A DNA stretch of 64,000 nt from Fasciolopsis buskii (taxonomy: Eukaryota > Platyhelminthes > Trematoda > Plagiorchiida > Fasciolidae). The stretch covers positions 186,024 through 250,023 of the forward strand of contig LUCM01006281.1 in the NCBI GenBank assembly GCA_008360955.1. The letters are read 5' to 3'. Positions 1 to 13,340 of this stretch are shown here, piece by piece; position 1 is the first letter of the stretch, and the number at the start of each line of letters is the position of its first letter. Below the pieces are notes generated by a model. The model was given only the letters and a program-made list of their open reading frames with translations. It did no database searches and was not told where the DNA came from. Made by a program: the position numbers and the translations under genes.

Positions 1-3000
1 GACATCTCCTGCCATCTTCGTTAGAGAAGAACCTCCATTTCTATTCAGTTCAATCAATTTTTAACCCGAGGATTTTATGTGACTTCAAGGCGACGGGAAT
101 TTTCACATTTTGTGAAAACGCACAAGATAATCGCAACGAACAGTGCTGGACAAGATACGTCGAGGGAGAAAGTATATTGTCTTGTCAAAATTTGCAGCTT
201 TCATCAATTTTACTTGACATGCAAAGAAAACGGGTAGTTTGCGAAGGTGATGACGCAGAAAGTTGATTTTTGCCTTCGAACCAAAACAACGGGTTCGCTT
301 TTCCATCTTAAAGAGGAACATGCATAAAACACTAAAATTGTTGTTGTAAAAATATGAAGTAACATTGGGTCTCCCAGCAGATTACCCTGGTGACAAAAGA
401 TAAACCATCCAGATTGGAATATTCTGATCCACATCGTTCCACTGACCATCCCGAGTAATACACTTTTCAACCTCGTTCCCTGGCAGCGTTAGCCATGATT
501 ATGGAACTTCGTTTGGCAGTTGCAAACTTTTACTGTAAGTTACTTAAAATATCAGTGCACTGCCTAGCAAAGAAGAACTTCATGGAGTTTGGAGAGAGCT
601 TGGACATGCCGACAAATTTCACCTTCTGAACGTTTAACTGTGCCAGCGATTGGGAGACTTCAAACGCGAATTCTTCTGGCCTCTCAGATCTTTCTTTTGG
701 GAATAGGCAATAATAGTTATTTTATATCCTTGTTTATTCATTCGGCTTTTACAACTCATGACTGTATTCGTTGTGATGAACTGCTGCTGAATTTAAGGAT
801 CGTGGGTATGCAGTCAACACCGCGGCGGTTGAATGTCAAAGTTATAGTTTCGACTCCGACCACCTTTGGAAGCTCTCCCATTCGTCAGCCCTCTGACGAA
901 TCAGAACCCCTTCCTGTAAATTTGTTGTTCAATAAATACAAAGGAAGAGAAAATAGGAACATCTCTTCCTATTCTGGGCCGACCATCCTTCGGACTCCGT
1001 CTTTAACACAACTATCATCATCCGGTCAGCATTATAAGCCGGAAGCACCAGACTTGAGTTCTTATCTGATTAGAGCACATCAATGATGCATATCCTCCAT
1101 CTCACCCGGGAAATGAACCTGGACTTCCAAACTGGAAGTTGTGTGCCGCCATTGGACCATCAGCTCAAATTGTTTACGATAAGCAGACAGAGACAGGGTA
1201 CGATATTGAACGATAATCGAGCACACAATAGGTGAGGACAACAACAAGTACATATCATGCTTCATCCGAATAACAACAGTAATAAAATAATATGAAACTG
1301 TATGACCATTCAAAGTCAATTTTATTTTTGCCACCTAATTTCTTCGTTGGAATCCAAAAAGTACCCAACGTATCATCATTATAAGATGCCTTCCAAAATT
1401 TTTTTCTGATGCCCTAATCTCACTTGAATTACTAAGACCGTGCATGGACGGTCGTCCACGTATGAACTACAAGGGTGATTTGTGGCAAGTAAAGAGCAGA
1501 TCTCATCTGTATAGGGTGCTATTTAAGTCCTACTTTGGTTACGATAGACATACATTGGTGCCTATTCCTAATATGGTTGGAACAGTTGTATATTGCTTCT
1601 CTACTGTGAGTTAGCCACTGATTCTGCTTGGTGGGTCATTTGAAAGTCGTAATAAGTCCTGTAGCACTATAAACTATCAATCTGACAAGTTGTTTTATTC
1701 CATGAGTTAAATATTCACCGCAGATGTCCCGCAATGTATATGGTACTTCAAAATAGAAGCTCACCAACAAAGACCATTGTCATCCAGTGGAATATTACAG
1801 CAAAAAGACTCTGTAGGAGCGTACGCATCATAATGAAGGTAATCTTTAAAGTTGTCAGTAACAAAAGTGAGCGGGAACAAGCTTTGAGGTCTAATTTAGG
1901 AGTGCAGTGCCCTGCCTGTTTTTCACCTCCATCATAGTTGGATTTTGCTAGTCTTTTTCCCGCTCTTTTAATTCTACTTTCAGTACAGATGCCTGAAGTC
2001 TAACTATTGTGCCTGATTATTCGACTATCAAGGTATCTTGTCCATCCGAGTTTCGGCTACAAGTAGACAGTGAACATCTAAATTTTACCGAATGATGCAC
2101 TCATGTGAGTCGTAACCCCTATGTAATACTGTTGCTTTGAGTGTTATGAACAAGGGACTCAGTATCCTGGCAAGCAGAAGAATAAGAAAATATGAGGAAT
2201 GTATGCAATATTGAACTAATTTCTTTTCAAACTAGTCTTTTGCGTGTAAGTTCGTTTTTCTAATTTCGCCATCCGTATATTGGAATCGACGTATCGGACT
2301 GAATGAATTGAGGTGACCGGAGTAATTTTAAGTGTAATATGTGCGGTTAACTTTCAAGACGGCAAATGGTCTGCACACATATGGAATCAACATAGACCGG
2401 TAACAAAAGTGGTCTGGTTTCAAGCAGTTTGTCATGAGGCAAACTAGCGCATACTAACAGGGCAATTGGTGATGAATTATGTCAGTGTAAAGAACTTTCT
2501 ATTTCGAGAAAAGATTAGCTTTACTACTGGCAAGGATTGCTAAACGGTGTAATTGCGTTAGCAGGATAAGAAACTTTTGACTGATAGTCAACTTTCCTGA
2601 CTGAGGACCATGCAAGACTGTCTGAAACGTGAGCATATGTTGATGGATAACCCAATGTGACTTTCAAGGTTTGAAGAACATTTCGATAGGAAGATTTACG
2701 GTTTTTGTCATTCAGAAGTCCTTGAAGCTTCTCTAGTGGGCTACGCTTTCAGGTTTCGCTTTCGGCTTTGATTTAGAATTTCAGGTCTAGAGTAGAGTAG
2801 ATAAACGCTTCTGAATTGAACTTTCCGTGCGTGAAGAAACAGACTATGAATTCGCGTGTATCTGCAGCTTAGTGTGATTTTCGTTGCTAGTTCTACGTTC
2901 AGCAAAGAAAAATCCCCTTATTTCAAAAAGAGATTTGACAGCTGAACTAAGTTCTGAGGATATTCAGTTATCTTCAAAGTCTCTAAAATAGATTCAGAGA

Positions 3001-5560
3001 CTCAAAAACGAGAGTCAAAAAATGTTAAGAGAAAACTAGGTGTGACCTGGTAACGAAAAATCATGCAGCAACATTCGTTGTTCAACTTTTAAGAGGCAGG
3101 TTGATGGGAACCCGGGATTCGCTACCAACCAGCTGCGGAAATGCCAAGTAGTGCTACATAAATTAATGAAAATCCCACAAAACAATGATGCTTCTGCTCC
3201 CTTCCATTGGGATGCTGGCAATCATCGTAAGATTGAAATTGATGTTATTTACCAAAAGCAGAGTTTAGAGTCTTGCAATTGATTTCTCGTACAATGTGCA
3301 TTCGAACTGATAATGATATAGGATGCTTGAACTGCCAAAGTGGCCACTGTTCTTCTCATTTAAAACGGTTATTTTTAAAGCAATAACTTAAAAAGTGTAC
3401 AATTTCAACCTTCCCGAGGGTGTAGCATTCCTTGTAAATAATGCATCATCCACCATCTCGAGTGTTCTTTTAGGTCCAAGAATTAGTTATGAATTTGCAA
3501 ATGAGCCTTTTGCCATCTTGAATTTGTTGGCGATGAACGTTCCTCGACAGAGAAGTTGTCTCAGTTTCATCGGTTTTCTGCGAAATTCGAATATATGAAC
3601 TCTAACGAAGAAGCCTTGAAAAGCAACTGTTCCCAAAGGCGACAGATAGGGGAGTAAGCCAAACAACATTGTGTGGTACGAGACTTTTACGTAAATGATA
3701 TGAATCTAATACCTGGTCCTTCAAAAAAATTTGGGCATTAGCGCTGACTGCTTTTGAATTATTATGATTACCTTTGCATGCAAATATGAATATCATCGGT
3801 TTTGCGACACAAATTCGTCTCATAAAAAGCCAGTTATCTGTGCTATCCTTCTGGAGAATGTGCGACGTTGTCTTCTATGCAGCCTATTTAAAAGTTTTCA
3901 TTATCATAAGTAAACTACTGAAAAGCATTTAAGTAAACTCATGTTAGCCTGAAATAGTGTTATTTCTATATCTTTTGGGCTTGTTCAATATCCAGGTAGG
4001 TTCAGGAAGTCAGTTGCAAAGAACCCATCAAAGTAACTTTACAAATTGTCTATTCGTTGGTGTTTCAGATATTTCAGGGGGCAAAGCACATCCGAATGAT
4101 GACAAACAACGCAGCTGGAAAAGGTTTGTGAGGGAATGGATTATTGTTCCTAATATGTAGAAGGCACAATTAGCTGCTACCAAAGTAGTCAACGTGGGCC
4201 AAGTTGACAGAGCAGTAGGTCGTTCACTTCACTATTATCATTAGATATGACCGTCAGTAAGCGAAAGATGTGTCGTGGTTAATCGAGCACATTGGTTTGG
4301 GCAAGGCGACCATAGATTCCGAATGGTGGGGATGGTAAGAGACAGACCACTCCTAGCAGAGAAAATGGAAACATTTTAAAACCTACAGTGTAGATTTTCC
4401 GAATGATTCATCGTGCAGTGTTAACGTATAAATTTGCCAGTGAAAACCACGGACACACTGTACACCCACTACATTCTCGTTAGGAATCATCAGTAGCACA
4501 TATCCATTGCACCGGAACTGAGACGTCAGCGATGGCGAGTCGAACGCCCCAGCTATCATGTTAGCCGAGCTGATTCTCAACGGTTCATCAGACATCAACG
4601 TTGCGCGATATAGTGCCCGTTTCCGTCGAAAAATTTTGGAAGTTACAGACTGCTGCTCATGAGACTTGGAAGGAATGCACTCAAATAATAAATTTTGGAA
4701 TAGATATTGCCAACTTTGCTTGAATTTGCCATAGAAAGGAATGAGGGACTTTGGTAACGGAACGGATTCAGCAAGAGTTATTTACAATTTAAACGAGACT
4801 GCTAAACTGTGAAACTTAGGTAACTTCAGAGTTTGTCAGTAGCTTTTATTGGTTTGTGTCCGGATATCATAACATCTTGGCTAACCAGTGCAAGATTAAT
4901 TGGCTTTCTGAGTTCCATACAAAACCCCGTGGTTTTTCCTAGCAAGACGTCCATTATTATGGCGACAGCCACTGTGGAGTTGGCCTAGTTAATATCGATT
5001 TGTCTAAAAGTTCGCATGCGCATTCAGCCCATCGTTGATAAATATGCAATTGATTCAAATGCGGAAAGTCTTCGACCTCGGCGGGATTCGAGACAAGTCA
5101 TGGACGCAATCCACGCATCCGTACCGGGTGTGCTACGATGCCACGCCGGACAGTGCTGGTACATTGTACTTAAAACACGAACGGGTGCGTTGATTCTATG
5201 CAGGGGTTCGAATCCGGCCGAGTTTGAGGAATTTACACTGTTGCAACAGCTCTACATTTGTCAAAATCTACCAATCAAGCTTACCATCACAGATAATACA
5301 TTTTGTGTGCGAATGTTTTCTGCCTACTCTTTAAAATATCAGATCGGCAACGACGTGTTTTTACTAAACCTTGACCTGGGTGCATGACAAGAATGATCGC
5401 ATTAATGGAATCATCAGCCATCTGGGCTTTGTATGTGTTAGTAGTAGGAGTCGTCAATAGTGAATAGCAAGGATGAAAAGGCCGTGTACTGCTTCCATGA
5501 TTTCCTAATGATGAGCTCAGCGAAGAACGCCAATGCTGATGAACACTGAGATCAAACCAA
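1..5560. other. no recognised gene, 5' repeat-rich stretch
   Basis: No gene is recognisable here. Open frames at 589-1086 (plus, 165 codons, Ser/Pro-rich second half) and 5016-5387 (plus, 123 codons) carry no family motif and no convincing splice context, so they are probably chance. A perfect tRNA B-box-like match (GGTTCGAATCC) lies at 5205-5215, suggesting a worn SINE, but I could not find its partner A box with confidence. Confidence 0.5.
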
Positions 5561-5566
5561 ACAGCT

Positions 5567-6230
5567 ATGGTCTTGACAGAGAGGTTCCCTCGTATTCCTA
5601 AATTCAAAGTCAACACAACATACTGGATCCTGCAAGGGTCGTTAAGTCTAATGGATCAACAAAGCCATCTTACTAGATGGAAGGAGGTAAATGAGATGCG
5701 ACGACGTTTACAGCGTCAACTGACAATAAGCATTAAGAAGGACCATAAAAATTGGTGGATTGAGATAATCAAAGAAACGGAAGTATCAGCCGCTTCAGGT
5801 AACAACCTAAGACTGTTTAAGCTTATAGGCGGGAGAAGGATTTGAGTTAGTAAAACTCTATGCAATAAGAATGGAGAACCTATTCGCGCTGGAAAGCAAG
5901 GGCTCGACCCTTGTGCTGCATAATTCGAGGACTAGTTTAGCTGGGTTCACGCTAATGAAGTTGCTCTGACGACAACAATTGGGAATATTTGGGACTTGTC
6001 TCTTGACCCCTCAATATAAGTGGAAGCAGAGTGGAACGTTCGTTTTTTGAATGGGCAAACGGGTAGGGAAGCCTTGATGTAAGCCCTTGCCTCCTTGCTC
6101 CGTGATATTTGGAAAGACGAGGGTATTTCATTTTCATGGGGTGCTACTCTTATTATTCATCTTCAAGAGAGAAATATATCACGATCATAGCAAATGCTGC
6201 AGGTTTAAATATTGCTTTTAAATGCTAAGA
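5567..6230 (+). mobile_element. RTE-like LINE fragment, degenerate
   Basis: A plus-strand reading (5567-5845, continuing with stops and frame changes to about 6230) matches the linker between endonuclease and reverse transcriptase of RTE-type non-LTR retrotransposons as I remember them. Cues are a basic stretch RRRLQRQL, then HKNWW, then GNNLRLFKLI, followed by NGEPIRAG and later by REALM and ISFSWGATLIIHL, which resemble the stretch leading into the first RT motifs. The catalytic YADD block is missing: near 6185 the reading jumps to ANAAGLNI, which resembles the ASVGLNI segment that follows YADD. This suggests an internal deletion. Frameshifts and stops make it a dead copy. Confidence 0.5.
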
Positions 6231-9200
6231 ATTCGCAGTGTCTGTCTTGATGTTGTCTTCATGAATAGAACAAGTGATAGAAACCGTCACATATTGTTTT
6301 GCTTAACCCGAATACATAGAAAGAACGCAAGATAATTTCTCATGGATTTTTAAGTTTATAGAATTTTTGAGGGGCTCCCTCATTTTCTCTTCTTTTATTC
6401 TACATGTAGTCTATTTTCACCTCGCTTATTGTACTTGTTCATCCCAGCCGATTTTTGCTGTCGTGTATTGTTCAACTTTACTCACACTTGAAGACCGCAC
6501 TCACGGGTATGGCCGGCCTTCGGCTCTAACTCCGAGATTGTGCTCAGTCCAAGACCATCTTGTTGATCCAGAACTCTGCCATAAAATACGGTCTTCTTTG
6601 ACCGTTGTTGTTACCTCAACATCGGTCAATATCTACTTTTACTATTTTCATTTTTACTCATCGAATCTTGCATGCCACTTTTCAACCGTTCCCTTTCCAC
6701 TGCACTGTTAAGCGGTGCAAAATTTTCAATTTATCTCATCAGCATTCTGAATTTCTTTCACTTTTGAAATTCCAATCGGTGATCTGTTTTATTCGAGAAG
6801 TACCGCTGCATTTCCCCTTCATCTTTTCCAGAGGGTGACATGTACCTCAATAAATGTTGAATACTCGATTTACAGGATGGAATTGTGCTGAAGTAGTAAT
6901 CAGAAGGACTCACTTTACCGAGCGCGACAGTTAGACGTTGCATGCTAGGAGTGTTTATATTGCAAGAGTGATGAATCATCAATGAGAATACGTGTGGGCT
7001 AGTAGGTTTGTGAATGCAACATTGTAGGCAATGGTAATTGGGCGTATCCCCACTTGCGTTTGTAAACCGTCTGTCGGATCAAAGACGTACGTGCCGAAGA
7101 TAAGTACCTAGGACGGTGATATCGCACCAGTCGAATCTAAGCTATCCACAACTTTGACTTGTATCTATTGCTGTCAACGTAAGTAACACAAAACGCAATA
7201 CTATTCTTGTATCGGTAATTCGGTCCGTGTATAAAATGTTTCACAAAGAACTCTGTTTCATTATTTCCCAAAAATGTACTCGGTGCATTTCGTCCCCCCT
7301 AGTCCAGTTTTTGTTCACTATCTCTGTCGTTCGCATTTCTGATTTCGTCGTCGTCGTATTTACGCATTATTATAATTTGGTCTGCATTTCAACTGAGGCC
7401 TATCCCGGGGCTGATAATTTTTGAGATAATCACTTTGATCACTTGTCATTTCGGCCTTTGTTTTGACGCCAATTTCTGTACATCCTATGTGCTCAGCTTT
7501 GTGCTTCCTTGTGTTTTCCCACGCTTTTGTTTGATTGTGTACTTCGTTTTCCACGTCAAATCACTGGTGATTCTCACTTGCCTCAGACAAGTGACTGCTT
7601 TGGCTGCTCTTCTGAACATTTCTTAAACATCATTTCGTAAACATAAATTAATGGTTCTGCCCACTTCCGAGAGTGCATTCTCGATTAGAAGATCACCCAG
7701 CAGGCGATCACCTGCTCCTCAGAATTCCACGCATTTACAACGCTAATTAGTTTCCCCGTCGGTGCTTACGTTTGTGACCCGGCAACAATAAGGCATCAGA
7801 TTTTCGAATTGGTATTCATTTTTCAACTGTGAACTTGACAAACATTTTAGGACGCCAGTAGTTCAAGATATGAAACAACGATAGCCAGTTTTATCTGATG
7901 ATGCCAAATTCACTTCAATAAACCTTATTTTTACCCTGAACCATCCATCGCATATCACGGATACTTATGTTCAACCTTCGCTGTTAGACTGTTTGAAACA
8001 CTCCTGGTTATCTGATCATAATGGTTTTCCGGACCATTTCCTTTAGTCGAGGTACGTGAAGTACTGCAGGACAACTCGCCCTGCTCTCATCAGTCATCGG
8101 CCAAAGGCACGCCAGGCATCAAATCGCCTTCGACTTCCCTCCTTCATTGGAGAGTTCATGGTTTGAGAATATGAGGCAGATTGATTTACAAACCGTTTCT
8201 TTTCCATTCCATGCGTGGCTGCCTAATGCATGTTTGTGTGTTAACATTGCAGCCATGGTGAGATCGATGTGAATCTCTATTTCTAACGTAACGCCTGCAT
8301 TGGAATGTTTGAGAGATGTCATTGTGCATCTGCAGGAGAAATCCACGTAAGCAAAACGAATCATGAATATGCATGAAATATTATAACCTCTAAGCTATTC
8401 AACGAATATCGGGAATATCGTTACTTGGGTAGAGAATAAAATGACACAATGTCTGCTATTCTTTAAGGTCCCCTTTTTGTAAATAACGAGCAAAGGCCAA
8501 TAGAATATATAATTTGAAACTCAAGTTGAAATTCTTCCAATGCAATCACGAATTTAAATGAATCCGCTGCGCAATGAATTGCCATGATCTGAAGGATTGA
8601 ATTTCAGGTATCCACCAAACAATGTAAAACGTTATGCTAGGCCAGTTTTTCGCGGATTGGATTGCCTATGCAGAGCCCAATTTTTAAGAATCTTTGACGA
8701 TCCGCACATATGAGAATTTTCAGTTTCTTTTGCCCTTAGATGTCCTTACTAAACTTCCAAATTATATCTTGGAAGCGATATAATCTAAGGCATTCGTGTA
8801 ACCAAAACTACTATAACATGGTTAATGTTGGGAAAGCATTGCTGAAAACGTCGGGCATTGGCTTAGTTTCGCTCCAAAGGGACGTCCTGGTTACGGTCGA
8901 CCCACTGAAACCATTGCTCAGTTTGTGGAAGTTCAGATCTACAGACTATTTTACTTACTTCACTTTTCTGCAAAACAACAAAGCAAAATCGACACGTGTG
9001 CAGCTGACTATTGAAAGACTTAATGTGCTACGGATTTTAAGCCCCTCGAAAGATCAATAAATTTTAAGTGGTCTAAATCCGTTTGTTAACCTTAACATCA
9101 CCCGCACGTCCTTTTCCACCCATTGGTTGTTCCCCATAATTACTCGTGCGTTTGGACTACTCACTACTACTACTACTAAATTTATATATAAATTTTTATA

Positions 9201-11639
9201 TGTATATAAAATTGCACACGTGTACAGATCATAGCCTATCGGAGCCATGCTGAAGGAGGTAAGCGGTGAAGAAGAAAAAGGGGAAAGTTGTGTTGAGTTC
9301 TATTCACACATTGCGGATCCTGCATTACTCACCTCCCAGTCATTCATTGTCTATCTTGACTCATGACTCGCCAGTTTGCCGAACACTAGTCAGCTGCCCA
9401 AACCGAATTAGAAAGTTGACCTGAGGGAATGAACCTTCAGCCTTTGACCAAGTAATTGCCCTAGACGATTTGAAGATCTTTTAGCTCACTGGGACTAATG
9501 ATTGATAACTCATTTCGTGAGGCATTCTAATGTGATCAAATATCTTAGGTGTCCAATGCAATACTCCACCACAAACGCCTGTGAAAATGGAGCACTATGT
9601 TCCGTACGCCTTCGGTGATTGGTTTGGGATCAAGGTCTGCCGATCTTCCCTGTAGTGGGTACTAAAAGTCCACCAACCGGATAGAGGGCAGGGTTGACTC
9701 GCCTTTGTCCTCGTCTTTTTATGTAAGCATGCCCATCATGGACAGGCAGTGCATACGAATTTTTCAGCAGAGGCCACTTGAGAGGCACGATTAGTTAGGA
9801 GCATTTCGAGAGGCTTTCAAGGTGAGTGGCCGACTCGGGGCCTGAGAAGCATGCTGTTGATCCTGCTGAGCCAGGCTACTTTGCTGGGTTGGTGATCTGC
9901 TTCACAGAACGTCGCACTTATCGGAATATACGATCTACAATTTGTTAACACCACGTTTACCGAAGTGGTCACAAGCGAGTGAGTTTTGGGGTTAGAAAGA
10001 GTAAACCTGTGTGTCGTACCCCCAACTTTGGAAATCTTAGTTCGCTTATGAGTCACAACGGTGGTTCATGGATAATTCTCAGTCATTTTGTTGAAGTTAA
10101 CCTTCAGAAAGATGGGACATCACCCAAAGTTTTGACTTTGGTTGCAAGTATATTCACATGTGGATGACAGAACGAAGTTTTTCCGCAAGTACAATACCGG
10201 TTTCACGGTTATCACCGTTCATCAGGTGTGCATACCTAATGTTCGCCTGCCTGGCAACGCGATGGTGCTGTGGACATCATAATTTTTTCTTTAGGGTTTC
10301 AAAGACTAACGGATAAATTCTTTATCGGTCATGCTCCAATGCCAAATAAGAACTGATTGCACCCTTTGAGAATAGCCAGTCAGGGAGCATTATAAGAAGG
10401 CTTTTTATAATCCCGTGGTTTTGGAAAAGGGGAAACAAAAATTATATCCTGTCAAAAGACTGATGTTCCGGTCCCCAAGCTCCATTCTCAGTCCTATAAT
10501 ACTTTCATTATTTGAGTACTGAAGTACTGCCACTTCAGGACAGTTTATGTGCGTAGAGAGAAGAGAAAACGACCAAAAATGAATTAGACAAAATAGTATT
10601 TTAACTAATGTCTGAGTACCGTGATCGCACATTACATAACGATGAAGCAATTATTAGGGTTCGCGGTTAATTGGATATGCTCTATCTATGGAATGATTGT
10701 ATGTAGATCTCATTAATCGTAATGCTGAATCAATCACTCCTTCGGTCGATTATATTTGGATCTTCAAATGGCCAGATTAAACAGATATATTAAAGGTGAT
10801 GCGTGAGATGTATGATGATGAACACTTTGTTCCCTAAGTGGTCGTAATACTAACATAGAAGTCAAGCTTACATGGGCAGTAATCAATGGGAAATGACGTT
10901 TTCATAACAGAAATACGTCACTGGTTTTCCATCGGTCATTGGTCCCCTGCCCATTGAATCCTTGTGTTCTATTATGGCCCAGACTCGTTTTGGCGATGCG
11001 CAAGAAGAATCCTGCAGCAGGTGTAGAAGTCCGTTGCACTACGGTGAATAACAGACAGACACAACGGGCTTTCCTGAGATTCGGCGGACGTAAGCGCAAC
11101 AGAAGAGACGGGTTGGTTCATCTGTGTGAATCTGACGGACAGTTACCAAGGCCAAGCATTGACAAAGTATCACCCTTATCATCCTGGTAACTCCAAGCCG
11201 AAATTTCTGTCATGGTGCAATCCATTATAACTGTCTACGATGAGCGCCAGTTTTCAAACGAATACGAACCAAGTTAACAATCAAGGCAGTTTCGTTTTGA
11301 AATTTGACTGGGGTCAGTCGCGGCGTTTGAGCTGAAGCAGGTAACAGCATTCTTTAGAAAACAATTGAATGGCAGTGAAATATATAAATTTTAGCCTGAT
11401 TTCCACTCATCCACGACGGGGATAATCTCGATGCTTATTCAGTCATTGCTCCCGGGATACAAGACGCAATTAAAGGAGGCACATTTGACAAAGTGTTATG
11501 GTCGATGACCAATCCAGGGTTTTCGGAACCGTGGATTTCATCCCCACTATTAATTTTCTAATAGAATCTGTCCTTTTCTCAATATTTCGAAATTGACGTT
11601 ATTTTAAATGTTGCGCGGTTGAATATTCTTATATGTCCG
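6231..11639. other. no recognised gene
   Basis: AT-rich sequence with only short open frames (for example 7360-7554 minus, 8740-9060 plus, 10939-11190 plus) and no family motif or supported splice structure. A short CTA/TA-rich simple run lies near 9163-9210. I see no RNA gene. Confidence 0.45.
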
Positions 11640-12045
11640 CGAAAAGATTCATAAAAGCCCGTTCTGTGATTGGCCAGTCCACACATCGATCAAGGCCACC
11701 CAACAAAACTATATAAACGATAGAGCTCACTTGAATTCGGACTTGTGTTGGTGGGTCACCAATAAACGCGCGGCAGTACTCTGTGTTCGTCTTCTCTCGT
11801 TCGTATTTCGCGCCGCTTACTGTTCCGTGTGGCTGCTCATTCAAGGGAGGAGCAGATCTGTCCCACTCGTTGTGCGACTGCGGGCCTTGAGTCTTGAGCC
11901 CAAACTTTTTGTGTCTCCAACCTCTGCGTGTGTTCGTGTCCTACTAGACCACAGGCTGTGTGCTCTTGTGATATCGTGCGCCGCGAGTACTTGTGTCTCG
12001 TGCTTCAGTGTGTGCATAGACCAACCAAACTCGGCAACATAACAC
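11640..12045 (+). mobile_element. possible solo LTR or LTR-like promoter block
   Basis: This block is less AT-rich than its surroundings. It holds, in order, an inverted CCAAT box (ATTGG, 11669-11673), a TATA box (TATATAAA, 11710-11717) and an AATAAA (11761-11766) within about 100 bases, followed by CT/GT-rich sequence. That order is typical of the U3-R junction of LTR retrotransposons. No gag or pol frame follows, no primer-binding site is evident and the LTR ends could not be fixed. A host promoter with a 5' leader is the main alternative. Confidence 0.3.
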
Positions 12046-13243
12046 AAAGTAAATTAAGAATAGTCTTGTTTCACACAATTTTGTTTTGCTTAGCATCATG
12101 TGTAAGTGGATTTAACCAGTTTCATTGATAGATGGCATTACGATTGCTACAAGCGGAATTCTCGAACCACAGCTGTATGAGACGAACCGTATCCTTTACT
12201 CCGCACCAAGATTATAGACTGGTTTTACGTAGTAAACTGAGGGGCGATGTGACAATCCGCTTTGCACAAGACTTCATAATCAAGCTAGGTGTGGTGAACC
12301 TCAGGCAGGTGTTACCCGTGTTAAAGTACGAAATTGGGAAATTGTGGCCGAAATTGTATACAAAAGCCTAAGCTAGCCGATATAATAGAATCAGCAACTA
12401 CCCATGCTCTGGGTCATGTGCTTTGCTGGCAGTGAATGCTTAAAATTTCTCGGTGATTGATTTGGACGCGACATACAGAGCACCTACCGGAAATGTGGAT
12501 TCGCTAAATGGATGCTTAGAAAATAGGATTAGCACGGTAAAAAATCCCAATTGCGGAACTAGCTATCACTCACAGTTTCTGAAATAAAGTTTGATGGAGC
12601 GTGAGAAGCAAAGCGGGGTTCTCACTACTGATTACCAAGGTTGACAGAGATAAAGCTGCTGAGTGTCTTGGGTTTGAACCTATACAAAAATTGGTGGATG
12701 TTTTAGAAGAAAAGATGAAGAGACCAGCGAATTTGAGGCATGGGAACCTGAAAAACTCTATTATTAGATGCTCTAAGCGAAATATTGCTACCACTATTTC
12801 ACCAGCTTGTAAAATAGACCAGTGATTTAGGGCTGTTGCTGCCGTCAGTGGCATGAATAGGGAAGAATAACGGATGAACAGTTGATTTGTATCATATTTA
12901 CAGATTTTGATTGATTATTTTATGCTTCATGTGACATATTGACAGAACGCAACCAGAGAGCCTAAACTTGGACGCTTCCATAGATTCTTATTGGTAGGTT
13001 TACTCCTCGAACTTATGATGAGCAGTTGCATGCAACATAGTGTTGTCCATTGATAACGGTGCTTGAGTAACGGGGCTCTGTTTATAGTGCCATTAATTTG
13101 TGTCGTAGTTAGGCTATAACGAAACAGTACTTTATTTGTAAGACTCGATCGCTCTGAGCCAGTAGCCTGTGACTGTACAAACCCTTGGCGGGTAGACTGT
13201 TTATCAAGTAATAAACTTTAACAGGCCGTTGAAAATCTGACGA
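12046..13243. other. no recognised gene
   Basis: Two short plus-strand open frames (12132-12371, 79 codons; 12601-12825, 74 codons, charge-rich) follow the LTR-like block. Neither resembles gag, protease or any family known to me, and neither has supported splice sites. Confidence 0.4.
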
Positions 13244-13340
13244 GTCAGCATAGTGGCATTGATACTCGTATCATAATCGTTGGACCCGAGGTGGCGCTCC
13301 AGTTCGAGTGCCACGAATATGCACTTCTACTGAATTCTGG
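13244..13340 (+). repeat. tRNA-derived SINE copy (family 1)
   Basis: An A-box-like segment (AGCATAGTGG, about 13248) is followed some 60 bases later by a B-box-like segment (CCAGTTCGAGTGCC). A tail (ATATGCACTTCTACTGAATTC) follows that recurs in altered form near 49315 and 52396. The shared order of tRNA-like head and common tail marks one SINE family. Confidence 0.5.

Noticed and set aside
589..1086. 165-codon plus frame as a gene
   Set aside because: No motif, mixed composition and no clear splice or promoter context; length alone is not enough in 64 kb.
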